Source of the DNA: JAUZRW01 sp034437755
GTDB lineage: Bacteria; Chloroflexota; Anaerolineae; Aggregatilineales; Phototrophicaceae
Assembly (NCBI GenBank): GCA_034437755.1
Contig: DAOTTV010000183.1
Location: 1 to 64,000 of the forward strand
DNA: 64,000 nt
Reading direction: 5' to 3'
Of the stretch, positions 27,260-36,339 are shown piece after piece (position 1 is the first letter of the stretch; every line of letters starts with the position of its first letter). The notes below the pieces were generated by a model. It was not told the origin of the DNA, did no database searches, and saw only the letters and a list, made by a program, of their open reading frames with translations. A program made the position numbers and the translations under genes.

Positions 27260-28543
27260 TTAGACACGCTCCTTAATCTCGAAGAAGTCTTGCATCCACT
27301 CGTAGCGTTCATTGCGCGATAGCATCTTGCTGATGAAATCCAGCGTCGCCGCCATCCCCCCGCTGAGGAAGAAGGGGCGCGATGCCATCTGATTCGTGAA
27401 GTACAGCGCCGGAATACCACGATCTTTCGCGATGCTCGCCAACGGTGTCGTGCCGATCACCAGATCAGGCTGGTATTCGTCAATCGCGGCAACATCTTGT
27501 TCCAGCGATTTCCGATAGATCACTTCTTTCGTCCCATGCGATTTCAACCACATTTCGTCCGGTAAAACCAGCGGATCACTGCCGATTGATGTCGAGACAT
27601 ACGGTACATCGGCCCCAGCTTCCACCAGCAGGCGCGCGTATGCCATCTCGGTTCCTTCATAACCCGTCACGAGGATGCGACCCGATAAGGGCATCGCGTT
27701 CAACAGGGCTTGCGCTTGTTCGCGCTCTTGCTCTGCGACCTGATTGACGAGTTTGGGGTCGAGACTCATCGCTGAGCCGACTGCTTTGATCCACGCGTAT
27801 GAGCCACTCGCGCCGACAGGTGCGCCACCGACGATGGGCACATTCCATTCGCGGAAGAGCGCCATCGTGTTCTTGTAGAAGGGGTGCAAGGGCGCTAAAG
27901 CCCCGACACGCGCCGCCCGTCGCATATCATCAATCGAGCGTCCGGGTAAGGTAATCGTCTGCTCCACGCCAATCTGGCGCAGAACACTGTCGATCGCCAG
28001 CGGGTCTGCCGGGAACACTTCGCCGACCAGTAGTAAGGTCTTAGCGAGGCTGTCGCCCTCTTTCGTGCCGAGCCGCCGCAGAAGTGCTTCCAACGCGACA
28101 TCTTTGGCTTCGGGGTGCGAGTGGATGGCGTAAGCCGGCACGCGCACCAGCACGACTTCTGCATCCCCGACTTTCGTGGGGAGCATCTCTTCTGGCAAGC
28201 CGGCGGTCTCTGCGACACACAGCGATACCACCGGGATCAACTCGACTCCCGGTTCTTTCGCGGCAACTTCGATCGCCGCGCGCGTGCCTTCAACCACTTC
28301 GCCCGCCATCAGTTCCTCAGTGCCGAGGTGCGCGGCGAGGATCGATTTCTTCGCACCATAAAAGTGCGTGACAAAGGTCAACCCGTACAAGCATCCGGTA
28401 TCGGTCGCCATCACTGGATGTGACCCCTCTAGGCGCGTTAACACACGGAGTGAGCCAAACGCCGGGCACATCGACTGCGGATGCAGGTTGCAGGGTTTGG
28501 TCTCGTTAGCTTGTGTTTCTGTTGTATTTGCGTCATTACTCAT
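27260..28543 (-). CDS. bchY: Chlorophyllide reductase subunit Y
   Basis: The NifD-like partner of BchZ in chlorophyllide a oxidoreductase. The N-terminus CNLHPQSMCPAFGSLRVLTRLEG and the DTGCLYG loop carry conserved cysteines of the intersubunit cluster; SIGSDPL and the C-terminal GTTPLASIAKDRGIPALYFTNQM are also BchY-like. ATG 28543 gives 427 residues; an in-frame ATG 16 codons upstream adds a Lys/Asn-rich stretch not expected in the family. bchZ follows directly. A small membrane protein and a DUF169 protein separate it from bchX. Confidence 0.93.
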   Translation of the reverse strand: MSNDANTTETQANETKPCNLHPQSMCPAFGSLRVLTRLEGSHPVMATDTGCLYGLTFVTHFYGAKKSILAAHLGTEELMAGEVVEGTRAAIEVAAKEPGVELIPVVSLCVAETAGLPEEMLPTKVGDAEVVLVRVPAYAIHSHPEAKDVALEALLRRLGTKEGDSLAKTLLLVGEVFPADPLAIDSVLRQIGVEQTITLPGRSIDDMRRAARVGALAPLHPFYKNTMALFREWNVPIVGGAPVGASGSYAWIKAVGSAMSLDPKLVNQVAEQEREQAQALLNAMPLSGRILVTGYEGTEMAYARLLVEAGADVPYVSTSIGSDPLVLPDEMWLKSHGTKEVIYRKSLEQDVAAIDEYQPDLVIGTTPLASIAKDRGIPALYFTNQMASRPFFLSGGMAATLDFISKMLSRNERYEWMQDFFEIKERV

Positions 28544-28673
28544 AAATCTAAAAGCCCTATATGGATTTTTTTGGATGTTCGATTTGTTCATTCAGCGGCG
28601 GGATGTACAGAACGTACACGCCACCGTCGCGTCACCGAAACGATTGCTACAGGTGTTAGCTAGCCAGCGCCCT

Positions 28674-28937
28674 CTATGCGTTGGAGTTTACACCGCCGTT
28701 GCGCTGGGTGGGATCCACCTGCACGCGGGCATTACTGGGTGTCTTCGCCTCGAAAGGCTTGTCCATCACCGGTTCTGGCACTTCTGGTGCTTCCCATTCA
28801 TCGCGCAAGTCAATGCGACGCAGGTACGACCGGCGTGCATCGCCATCTGTCCACCAAGCGAAGGCAGCAAAGCCCAGCACCGTCACAATTAACGGCCCCC
28901 AGCAGAATAATAGTCCTTGTATCGAAACGTCATACAT
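28674..28937 (-). CDS. Small single-span membrane protein in the bch operon
   Basis: An 87-residue protein with one transmembrane helix near the N-terminus (GLLFCWGPLIVTVLGFAAFAWW) and a polar cytoplasmic tail (RRSYLRRIDLRDEWEAPEVPEP...). It lies between the DUF169 gene and bchY on the same strand with 20-bp and 130-bp gaps. I know of no established photosynthesis protein with this pattern; it could be a small assembly or antenna-associated factor. Short length alone makes the call uncertain, but the operon position and clean TM topology support a real gene. Confidence 0.55.
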   Translation of the reverse strand: MYDVSIQGLLFCWGPLIVTVLGFAAFAWWTDGDARRSYLRRIDLRDEWEAPEVPEPVMDKPFEAKTPSNARVQVDPTQRNGGVNSNA

Positions 28938-28957
28938 ATGTTCACTCCCATCTGTGT

Positions 28958-29701
28958 TCAGTCTTGTGCGTCTTGTTGTGGTGCATAGGATGGCATGATC
29001 ACTTCGCGCATTTTCTGCGGATCGATGCGAAAATTTTCCATGAGTTCGACGATGTAGCGAAAATGATGACGAGGGATCGAAACGAACATCTCGCCCACTG
29101 CTACCCGATTGAATGCGCGCCCGCCACCATCACCGATGGCGAAGACGCTGTTCTTCAAATGCCAGGGTGCCGCAAAAATCGACGAACAAGCCGATGCACC
29201 CAATTCCCCATGCGGGAACGTGCCCTCGCGGACAGATGCCGCGCCAGCAATTTGCATGGCTTGTTGAGCCGTCACCACGCATACAAGTAAATCTACGTTA
29301 ACACCATCCGGAACATCATTGAGCGGCGCCGCCGCCAATGCCTTAATCGTTCCATCCGGCAGAGAATAACTCTGTTGTTTGTTGCACTTCGCGCCCGCTT
29401 CGGTGAAGAAGCCCTGCGCCATCGTCAAATAGTGCCCGTCAGTGATGAAGTCGTCGGCATCCGGCTCTAAGCCAAGATGATATTGCCCGACGCGGCAATC
29501 ATGATGAGTCGCATCGACGTAAATCCGTCGTCCGCCTTCAGCCAGGCGTATGATTTGGCACGCGACAACGTTGACTGCCTCGTAACCATCCGGCGCACCA
29601 TCCTCGCAAAAGGTGATCGCCACCGGTTGGCGCTTCACTCGCATCTTATCGACGAGTATTGTATTCAGGTCATTTAGGTTGATATCGGTCTCAGCTTGCA
29701 T
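28958..29701 (-). CDS. DUF169 family protein in the bch operon
   Basis: A 247-residue soluble protein with the DUF169 pattern: DKMRVKRQPVAITFCEDGAPDGY, then ACQIIRLAEGGRRIYVDATHHDCRVGQYHLGL, a Cys-containing AKCNKQQSYSL, and GELGASACSSIFAAP. The conserved Cys/His residues suggest metal or cofactor binding, as proposed for the family, whose function is not established. It sits directly between bchX and the bchYZ pair, 41 bp after bchX, so a role in chlorophyllide reduction or electron supply is inferred. ATG 29701 is preferred to TTG 29710. Confidence 0.75.
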   Translation of the reverse strand: MQAETDINLNDLNTILVDKMRVKRQPVAITFCEDGAPDGYEAVNVVACQIIRLAEGGRRIYVDATHHDCRVGQYHLGLEPDADDFITDGHYLTMAQGFFTEAGAKCNKQQSYSLPDGTIKALAAAPLNDVPDGVNVDLLVCVVTAQQAMQIAGAASVREGTFPHGELGASACSSIFAAPWHLKNSVFAIGDGGGRAFNRVAVGEMFVSIPRHHFRYIVELMENFRIDPQKMREVIMPSYAPQQDAQD

Positions 29702-29742
29702 AAAAATCAATCTTTCTATCTCGTGTGCGATGCCATCTGTTA

Positions 29743-30924
29743 CTAACGATAAGTGGGTGCATCAACGTGACGCACGTCAATCAGCGAGAATACCTGCCCC
29801 GTTCTCAGCAAGGCTGATAAGAAGGCGGTCTTCGGTATGAGATCGTCAGTCCCACCGATGCGGATTTCGACCGCGCCGGATGTGACCGTGATGCCATCGT
29901 CTTTATCATCTTCCAGCCCCGTCACATGCACGCCGATCGCTTCGATTGCATCTTGCACAGCGCGCAGGGTCGGGTCAATGACGTTCACCTGTCGTGCGGG
30001 CATCAGGTCAATATCGGGCAGATACGGCTTGCTCGCGGATTGGCTCTCGCCGAACAGATCGCTATCTGTCGCCGCGACCGGTGCGCCGTTCGGTTCATAC
30101 GCATTGAACACGTTCAAAAATTCCCGGTAATTCAGCGGTTCAAATGTCTTGCACGGTTGGATCGCGCGCGTTTGAATACGATGCGCCAGATCGCCAAAAA
30201 TATCGTCGAATGCATCGACTTCTAACGCTAGCTTGCAAGAATCTGCCAGCACGCGCACGTCATGATTCAGCGGTACGCGCGTCAAAATCGGTAAGCCGAT
30301 CGCCTCGGCGAAGTTATCCGCCGTATCGGTGCCATCATCGCGATTGACGATCAAGCCCAGAATTTGGGTCGAGCCGCCCATCGATTGGAAGTACTTCGCC
30401 GCAGTGGCGATATTATTCGCGGCATATAATGATTGTCGATCATGCCCGACGACGATAATCACTTCTTCTGCCAGCGACCGCGCCAGCGGAGTCGCAAACC
30501 CGCCACAGACGACATCCCCGAGGAAATCCATCACCACATAATCCAGATTCCATTCGCTCATGCCCAGTTTTTCCAGCGTCTTAAAGCCGTGTGAAATCCC
30601 TTGACCGCCGCAACCGCGCCCGACATCGGGCCCGCCAATCTCGCACCCGAAGATCGGCACATTCGGCGCAAGATCATTGCGGAAGATCACATCGCCGACG
30701 CTCATCTGGTCTTCGGTGCCGTTGTTCTTATGCTCGCGCCAGACTTCGCTCAGTGTCGGCAGAGAATGACCGTCGAAGATCGTATTACAGGAATCATGCT
30801 TCGGATCACAACCGAGTTGAAGCACGCGCTTGCCGTCGAAAGCGAGGCGCGCCGTCAAGTTCGATGTTGTGAAGCTCTTGCCGATGCCACCCTTGCCGTA
30901 AATTGCTAACATTCTTGCACTCAT
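29743..30924 (-). CDS. bchX: Chlorophyllide reductase iron protein
   Basis: The NifH-like ATPase that delivers electrons to BchYZ. The 393-residue protein has the P-loop YGKGGIGKSFTTSNL, the switch GCDPKHDSCNTIF, and the [4Fe-4S] ligands Cys105 (GRGCGGQGI) and Cys140 (DVVCGGFATPL). VGHDRQSLYAANNI and RDDGTDTADNFAEAIG match BchX rather than BchL. The C-terminal ~60 residues (from VTGLEDDKDDG on) include a short beta extension that makes it longer than usual BchX. A possible second ATG lies at codon 5. It is downstream of bchC by 37 bp. Confidence 0.94.
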   Translation of the reverse strand: MSARMLAIYGKGGIGKSFTTSNLTARLAFDGKRVLQLGCDPKHDSCNTIFDGHSLPTLSEVWREHKNNGTEDQMSVGDVIFRNDLAPNVPIFGCEIGGPDVGRGCGGQGISHGFKTLEKLGMSEWNLDYVVMDFLGDVVCGGFATPLARSLAEEVIIVVGHDRQSLYAANNIATAAKYFQSMGGSTQILGLIVNRDDGTDTADNFAEAIGLPILTRVPLNHDVRVLADSCKLALEVDAFDDIFGDLAHRIQTRAIQPCKTFEPLNYREFLNVFNAYEPNGAPVAATDSDLFGESQSASKPYLPDIDLMPARQVNVIDPTLRAVQDAIEAIGVHVTGLEDDKDDGITVTSGAVEIRIGGTDDLIPKTAFLSALLRTGQVFSLIDVRHVDAPTYR

Positions 30925-30961
30925 AAAATCGTGTCCCCTCTATTTGGCTTGCGTTCTGAAA

Positions 30962-31915
30962 TTAACTTGTCTCCCAATTCAGGACGAGTTTCAAACACGC
31001 TTGATCGTTCAGCGCAGTTTCGTATGCGGTTGCGATGTCAGCGATGGGATATTCATGTGTCAACAACGATGCGACGTCTAAAGACCCATCAGCTAACATA
31101 TCACGACAACAGTCTAAGTCACCGGGTGCCCATTCTTTCGCCGTCAGTAGCTTGGCTTCTTTCAAAAATAGCGGCATGTACGGCAGTTCTAGCTTTTGGT
31201 AGTAGCCGAGCAGAGCAATGGTGCCACCATCGCTCAATAAGGACTGTGCCTGTGCCAGTGCTTGCATTGACCCACTAGCCTCGATGATGTCATCAACCGC
31301 TTCGGTCAAGGCATCCGTCACCGCTGTTTCGCCCACGTTGATGATCTCATCAGCGACCGACTGCGCCAAGCGCGTCGGGTTGATGTCCGTCACAGCGACC
31401 CACGCGCCGCGTTGTTTGGCGATGCGCGCCGCCAGCTGACCGACAGGCCCCTGCCCGATCACCAGCACCCGCGCCCCCCGCGCGATTCCGACGACATCAA
31501 TACCGTGTAAGGCTGTCGCCGCCAGTGCCAGCAAAACGCCCACACGCGGCGAGATGCCCTTGAGGGCAATCACGCGCTCGGCAGGGACGACAATCTGGGC
31601 CGATTGCCCACCCCACGCCGCATTGATGCCGTCATAGCATTGTGCGCCACCGATATACACCCAGTCGCCCACCTGTACAGTCGTGACAGCAGAGCCAGTC
31701 GCGGCAATGCGCCCGACTGTCTCGTAACCGGGGATCACGGGCAGTTGCAACATCGGATGCGGCATTTTCCCGGCGAATAACATGCGCTCAGTCCCAGCAC
31801 TGATCGACGTGTACGCCGTTTCGATACGCACATCATCCGCGCCCATCGCCTTCAGCGTCACGTCTTGCAGTTCCACTTGATTCGCTTGTGGGATAACAAC
31901 GGCGCTGGTCTTCAT
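30962..31915 (-). CDS. bchC: Bacteriochlorophyllide a dehydrogenase
   Basis: BchC oxidises the 3-hydroxyethyl group to the 3-acetyl of bacteriochlorophyllide a. The 317-residue protein is a medium-chain dehydrogenase: TSISAGTERMLFAGKMPHPMLQLPVIPGYETVGRIAATG, then the Rossmann motif ARVLVIGQGPVGQLAARIA, and ASGSMQALAQAQSLL. It has no structural zinc loop, as in known BchC. The gene overlaps bchF by 4 bp (ATGA), so translation is coupled, and the two act in consecutive steps. Confidence 0.93.
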   Translation of the reverse strand: MKTSAVVIPQANQVELQDVTLKAMGADDVRIETAYTSISAGTERMLFAGKMPHPMLQLPVIPGYETVGRIAATGSAVTTVQVGDWVYIGGAQCYDGINAAWGGQSAQIVVPAERVIALKGISPRVGVLLALAATALHGIDVVGIARGARVLVIGQGPVGQLAARIAKQRGAWVAVTDINPTRLAQSVADEIINVGETAVTDALTEAVDDIIEASGSMQALAQAQSLLSDGGTIALLGYYQKLELPYMPLFLKEAKLLTAKEWAPGDLDCCRDMLADGSLDVASLLTHEYPIADIATAYETALNDQACLKLVLNWETS

Positions 31916-32403
31916 ACGGTCGCTGTCCTTTCCGTCAAGTCTGTTGTCGGCTCATCAGTCGCGAGGCGTTGCTCACGTGCTTTGAGTCCGCGATAGGAAA
32001 ATTGCGCGAAATTGACCAGATAACTGATATAAGCCACCAGCATCAGCAACATCAAGTCATGCTCTGACCAGCCAAACATCAAGGCCAGGAAATACAGGTT
32101 GTGCATCAGTAACGCGACCGCGTTCAGCGCGTCTTCCCAGAAAAACTCCGGCGCGAGGAACCACTGCCCAAATACCTCTTTCTCCCAAAACATGCCGGTG
32201 ATCGTGATAAGCCATAGCAGTAGAATCTTAATCAGCACGCTTGTATTAGCTATGATATACCCATTGCCCGTCAGAAAGTAATAGATGATCAGCCCGAAAC
32301 TGACGATAAATGTCAGGAATTGTAGCGGTGCGAGGATGATCTGCACCACTGTCCACTTGCTTTTCTGGCGTGCTTCCATTTGTTCTGCCGTATAACTTGA
32401 CAT
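31912..32403 (-). CDS. bchF: 2-vinyl bacteriochlorophyllide hydratase
   Basis: BchF hydrates the 3-vinyl group to 3-hydroxyethyl, giving the substrate of BchC. The 163-residue membrane protein has four hydrophobic segments and the family signatures YTAEQMEARQKSKWTVVQIILAPLQFLTFIVS and GMFWEKEVFGQWFLAPEFFWEDALN, with SYLVNFAQFSYRGLKAREQ near the end. Its stop overlaps the bchC start. The preceding hydrolase gene ends 14 bp upstream. Confidence 0.93.
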   Translation of the reverse strand: MSSYTAEQMEARQKSKWTVVQIILAPLQFLTFIVSFGLIIYYFLTGNGYIIANTSVLIKILLLWLITITGMFWEKEVFGQWFLAPEFFWEDALNAVALLMHNLYFLALMFGWSEHDLMLLMLVAYISYLVNFAQFSYRGLKAREQRLATDEPTTDLTERTATV

Positions 32404-32417
32404 GAAGACTGTCCCCC

Positions 32418-33275
32418 TTATAACACTAAAAAGTCACGCAAAATGGCGATATATTCATCCGGTTTCTCGACCATCGGCAAGTGACCGCATTCTTCAATCC
32501 AGCACACATCACTATCCGGTATGATGTCGAGCGTGAAATTGACATTTTCCAGCGGCATCATATTGTCCTGACGTGCCGCAATCAGCAATGTTGGGGCTTG
32601 GATATGCGCCCCCGCGTTCTTAATGCGGACATTAGTCGCATCTTTGGCACAAGCCATCGCCGTCGGCCTGTCCAAGTCTAGATAATCCTGTAAGCCCTGT
32701 TGGAGTAAGGCGTCATCATCTGGCAAGCGATAGAAATACTGCGCCCCCATGACGCGCGTCATCCCCGGCACTTTTGCCAGCCACTTAGGACGAAAGCGCA
32801 TCGTCAGCTCAAAGGCGTTCATCACGCGGGCATAAATCGCTTCTTGCTCGCGCGTCATGAAGAAGGTCAACGATGTCAGTACCAATCGCTCGACACGCTC
32901 GGGTTGCTCTGCCGAGAGCAAGACCGACATCGCGCCACCCATTGAATGCCCGACAATTTGCACGCGATCCAGCTGGAATTCGTCCAGTAAGTGGGCGATC
33001 GTCGCCACTTGATCGAACATATTCTGCGCCTCGCTCACCGGTTGCGAGCGTCCCGTCCCCGGCAAATCCGGCACATAGACAGTCGCCGTCTCCGATAAGG
33101 CGAAAGCCGTTTGCTTCCAGTAGTTCCCCGTGCCGCCCCAGCCATGCACCAATAGAATTGGTGTAGCGTCAGTCGGCTGTTGCGCTTGCCAGACATCGAC
33201 CACAAGTTCGGCATGTGGCAAGTCGATGGTGTACACGTCTTTCGTGCGGTGTGCGGGGCGGGTAGATGTCATCAT
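32418..33275 (-). CDS. Alpha/beta hydrolase in the bch operon (BchO-like candidate)
   Basis: A 285-residue soluble alpha/beta hydrolase. The oxyanion loop LLVHGWGGTGNYW, the nucleophile elbow VGHSMGGAMS, an acidic residue in LIAARQDNMMP and the catalytic His in EECGHLPMVEKP form a complete triad. Its start overlaps the puhE stop by 4 bp (ATGA). Proteobacterial photosynthesis clusters encode the hydrolase BchO beside the Mg-chelatase genes; this one lies between bchF and puhE instead, so BchO identity is only suggested. A generic esterase recruited to the operon is the alternative. Confidence 0.7.
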   Translation of the reverse strand: MMTSTRPAHRTKDVYTIDLPHAELVVDVWQAQQPTDATPILLVHGWGGTGNYWKQTAFALSETATVYVPDLPGTGRSQPVSEAQNMFDQVATIAHLLDEFQLDRVQIVGHSMGGAMSVLLSAEQPERVERLVLTSLTFFMTREQEAIYARVMNAFELTMRFRPKWLAKVPGMTRVMGAQYFYRLPDDDALLQQGLQDYLDLDRPTAMACAKDATNVRIKNAGAHIQAPTLLIAARQDNMMPLENVNFTLDIIPDSDVCWIEECGHLPMVEKPDEYIAILRDFLVL

Positions 33276-34129
33276 TGTGAGACCTTCGTTATACTTTTCT
33301 CGCGAACAATCGGTTCAATGCTTTTCGGCACGGTCGTCTCGCTCGTCGGTGGCGATTCCGGCATACTACGAATACCCCAGCCCCACAAGATAGCCGGCAG
33401 AGGCAAGACGAGAAGCCAGTGTTCAACAATGCCCAATGTGACCATCGTCGAAATCAACAACAAGCCAGCAGTTTCGGTCGCTGTCGCCGTCGGCACAATC
33501 GCCTGATAGATCAACATGCCGACGACACTGGTCGAGAACACCACCGCAAACGGGAAAAATACGTTCGTCTTGCGCTTGGCTGCCAGCTGCTCTAAGTGAT
33601 GCAGGTGGCGCGGCAGAAAATCAATGCGGAAGTTACGCACACCGAAAAATACGTTGAGTTTGGCGCTCACGTGCATCGTCCAAAGCGCGATGTACATCCA
33701 CACGCCCCATTGATTGGGGCTTTGCCACGTCGCCGCCAGCAACAAGATAATGAAGCCGACCGCCATCAGTTCATGATAGATGCTCGAGCGCAATGCCAGC
33801 ACAAAACGGCGTGGCAGACTGCGCTCGCGATAGAGCAAGTCATCATCATGCGCGATACCCGTGATAAAGCCCATATAATATCCAGCCACTTGCCAGCCCC
33901 ATATCACTATGCCACACGTCACCGAGACATACGCCGCCCGTACAGATGTCATATCGCGCACCGCCAGCAAGCCCATGAAAGCGACGAGTAGTGCCAGTGT
34001 CGCGCCCAAAAAGCCCAGACGTTGCAAATGATCAGAGCGTCCGTAAACGACGATGATCAATCCTGTGGTAAACCACCAGATGAACATCGCGTAGATGATC
34101 GGGAAGAATAGCTGTGGTGGATGCATCAT
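33272..34129 (-). CDS. puhE: Photosynthetic complex assembly protein PuhE (DUF3623)
   Basis: A 285-residue membrane protein with about seven hydrophobic segments. The FIWWFTTGLIIVVYGRS start, EVAGYY-like GWQVAGYYMGFITG, HELMAVG, and DFLPRHLHHLEQLAAKRKTNVFFPFAV match the DUF3623/PuhE type known from proteobacterial puh operons, where it affects reaction-centre and LH1 assembly. The C-terminal ~35 residues are polar. It overlaps the hydrolase gene and follows bchP by 5 bp. No puhA gene for the H subunit is present here, so its target is presumably PufLM or LH1 itself. Confidence 0.82.
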   Translation of the reverse strand: MMHPPQLFFPIIYAMFIWWFTTGLIIVVYGRSDHLQRLGFLGATLALLVAFMGLLAVRDMTSVRAAYVSVTCGIVIWGWQVAGYYMGFITGIAHDDDLLYRERSLPRRFVLALRSSIYHELMAVGFIILLLAATWQSPNQWGVWMYIALWTMHVSAKLNVFFGVRNFRIDFLPRHLHHLEQLAAKRKTNVFFPFAVVFSTSVVGMLIYQAIVPTATATETAGLLLISTMVTLGIVEHWLLVLPLPAILWGWGIRSMPESPPTSETTVPKSIEPIVREKSITKVSQ

Positions 34130-34134
34130 GATCG

Positions 34135-35331
34135 TTAACTCCCGATGTAATGGCGTGCTTGTGCTTTAACGATGTCAGCGGTCATGCGTATTTGCTTCAA
34201 CCACGGCACCGGTGTCATCTGCTTGTACATGTAGGATTCAAACGTGAGCGTCTGCACGTCTTCATTACGACACATATCGGTAAACACTTCTTTCTGACGT
34301 TCGCCACCATAGCCCCACTTTTGCAACCATTCGAGGAAGCGATACATGGTGCGATATTCTTTCCACCATTGCTTCTGATAGCGTCGCAGGGATTTCTCGC
34401 TCAGGTCGGGCGCGTTAATCAGGGTTTCAGCTGCCATATGAGCGCTTTTCATCGCCCAATAAATGCCTTCGCCCGATGTACCGACGACTAAACCCGCCGC
34501 ATCGCCCACCAGCATCACGCGATCGAACGCGATCTGCTTGCGTGGATGGATCGGGAGCGCGTGCGCCTCTTCCATGAATATCTCGCCACCCTTGATATAC
34601 GGGGCGATGCGCTCTTTTAAATTACACAAGAAGTCGCGCATGTGGCGCGTCTTGCCGGGCCCCGCCCCACAACCGACCGCGATATGATCGGATTTAGGGA
34701 ATACCCATGAGTATAAATCCGGGCTGACTTCCTCGCCCAGATACAGATCAGCTGTATCGTGCCAGCGCGCCATTTGCTCATCTGGCAGGCGGATGCGCTC
34801 TTGGATGGCGACACAGGTCGGCACGCGATCCAGCCCTAATAACTTAGCAGTGGTTGAATATGCGCCATCAGCCCCGATGACAGCCGAGACCGAGATCGTC
34901 TCTTTGCGGTTAGTTGCTTTATCACGATAAGTTGCCTCGACACCGTCATCCATGACGGTTAGCTCGATTAATTTGCCTTCGATCAAATCAGCCCCGTTAT
35001 CAACAGCGCGTTGCCGTAGATAGGGGTCTAAATCTTCGCGGCGGCACATCGCGACGAATTCATCCTCGCGATTACGATCACTGAGACCAGCAACTTCGAT
35101 CTCAGCAACGCGGTCAGTCGGCGAATAGATGACAGCTTTATAGACTTTACGCGAGATAAGGTCTTGCGGGATGTCGAACTCTTCAAAGGCGACCGGTGGC
35201 AATGCCCCACCACAGGGCTTGACCCACGATAGATCACGTTCGAGCAGAATGACAGGAAAACCCGCTTGTACGAGTGTGTTTGCGGCGGTTGATCCACCAA
35301 CGGATGCGCCAACGACTAGAATAGGTTTCAT
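34135..35331 (-). CDS. bchP: Geranylgeranyl reductase
   Basis: BchP reduces the geranylgeranyl tail of bacteriochlorophyll (or its diphosphate) to phytyl. The 398-residue flavoprotein opens with the dinucleotide-binding VVGASVGGSTAANTLVQAGFPVILLERD, has the PCGGALPP motif of this family, GADGAYSTTAKLLG, and the second FAD motif VMLVGDAAGLVVGTSGEGI. It is 49 bp downstream of bchG and 5 bp upstream of puhE. A more distant paralogue is at 51424-52611. Confidence 0.92.
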   Translation of the reverse strand: MKPILVVGASVGGSTAANTLVQAGFPVILLERDLSWVKPCGGALPPVAFEEFDIPQDLISRKVYKAVIYSPTDRVAEIEVAGLSDRNREDEFVAMCRREDLDPYLRQRAVDNGADLIEGKLIELTVMDDGVEATYRDKATNRKETISVSAVIGADGAYSTTAKLLGLDRVPTCVAIQERIRLPDEQMARWHDTADLYLGEEVSPDLYSWVFPKSDHIAVGCGAGPGKTRHMRDFLCNLKERIAPYIKGGEIFMEEAHALPIHPRKQIAFDRVMLVGDAAGLVVGTSGEGIYWAMKSAHMAAETLINAPDLSEKSLRRYQKQWWKEYRTMYRFLEWLQKWGYGGERQKEVFTDMCRNEDVQTLTFESYMYKQMTPVPWLKQIRMTADIVKAQARHYIGS

Positions 35332-35380
35332 CAGGAACTTTCTCCTTTCCCTGATTGATTAGTTGGGTTCAGCACGGATA

Positions 35381-36289
35381 TTACCCCAGCGTGCGTAACC
35401 CAATTGCGGCGACCAGCATGCCCATCACGAAGATGCTCACACCGAACGCGCTGTACTTCAGATAGTTTTCCATCGGATCTTTTAAAAAGTAGCGTTGCAA
35501 CGGGAATTCTGCGACGAGTACCCCTGCCAGAATAGCCGCGTACAGCCACTGCCCCCAGAAGACAAACGCGGCGACCACGCCAATTTGGGCGGTATTCATC
35601 AAGATCACGACCAGCCAAGCGGCACGTTGCGGGCCATATAACACCGGAATCGTATCGATCCCCACGATTTTATCGCCGCGAATGCTCTTGAAGTCGTTGA
35701 TGGTCATGATGCCGTGCGTGCCGAGCGAGTATAACAATGCCAGCAAGATACTGCCGGGGGTCAAAGCGGCAAACGCCAGATGCCCCGCCATCCATGCTAG
35801 CCCTTCATAAGAGATAGCCGCCAGAGAATTGCCGAACCATCCATTGCGCTTTGCCCGGATCGGCGGTGCGCTATAAGCGATTGCCAATAGCAAACCGATA
35901 CCGACAAGCATTCCCACCCCCGGCCCTAAGTACAAACTGAGACCGACGCCGATTAGCACCAGCACGATAATCGTGGCGATCACCTGTCTGACTGTCACAA
36001 GGCCGGATGGGATCAAGCGGTCAGGTTCGTTAAGGGCATCGACATGGCGGTCGAAGTAATCATTGATGACCTGCGACACCCCGCACAATACGGGACCTGC
36101 CATCACCATACCCAGCGCAATACGAAGGGCATCTGCTAGCGACCAGCCAGCAACGCCGCTCGCCACAGCACCACAGAGGAATGCCCACGTCGGCGCAAAC
36201 CAGGTCACAGGCTTCATCAAGGCGATAGACCGCGCCAAAACTGCCGGTGGTTCGTTCGTCTGTGCGGATGGTTTGGTTGTAGTTGTCAT
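35381..36289 (-). CDS. bchG: Bacteriochlorophyll synthase
   Basis: BchG esterifies bacteriochlorophyllide a with geranylgeranyl or phytyl diphosphate. The 302-residue membrane protein has about eight segments and the UbiA sites NDYFDRHVDALNEPDRLIPSG and NDFKSIRGDKIVGIDTIPVLYG, the second being typical of chlorophyll synthases. ATG 36289 gives a polar N-terminus then SIALMKPVTWFAPTWAFLCG; a longer frame 32 codons upstream reaches into the hairpin gap. It follows pufC and leads the bch part of the leftward run. Confidence 0.93.
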   Translation of the reverse strand: MTTTTKPSAQTNEPPAVLARSIALMKPVTWFAPTWAFLCGAVASGVAGWSLADALRIALGMVMAGPVLCGVSQVINDYFDRHVDALNEPDRLIPSGLVTVRQVIATIIVLVLIGVGLSLYLGPGVGMLVGIGLLLAIAYSAPPIRAKRNGWFGNSLAAISYEGLAWMAGHLAFAALTPGSILLALLYSLGTHGIMTINDFKSIRGDKIVGIDTIPVLYGPQRAAWLVVILMNTAQIGVVAAFVFWGQWLYAAILAGVLVAEFPLQRYFLKDPMENYLKYSAFGVSIFVMGMLVAAIGLRTLG

Positions 36290-36339
36290 AAAACCGTCTT
36301 TTCTATATTCATGATTCACACGCGCTGGCGAATGAGCGA

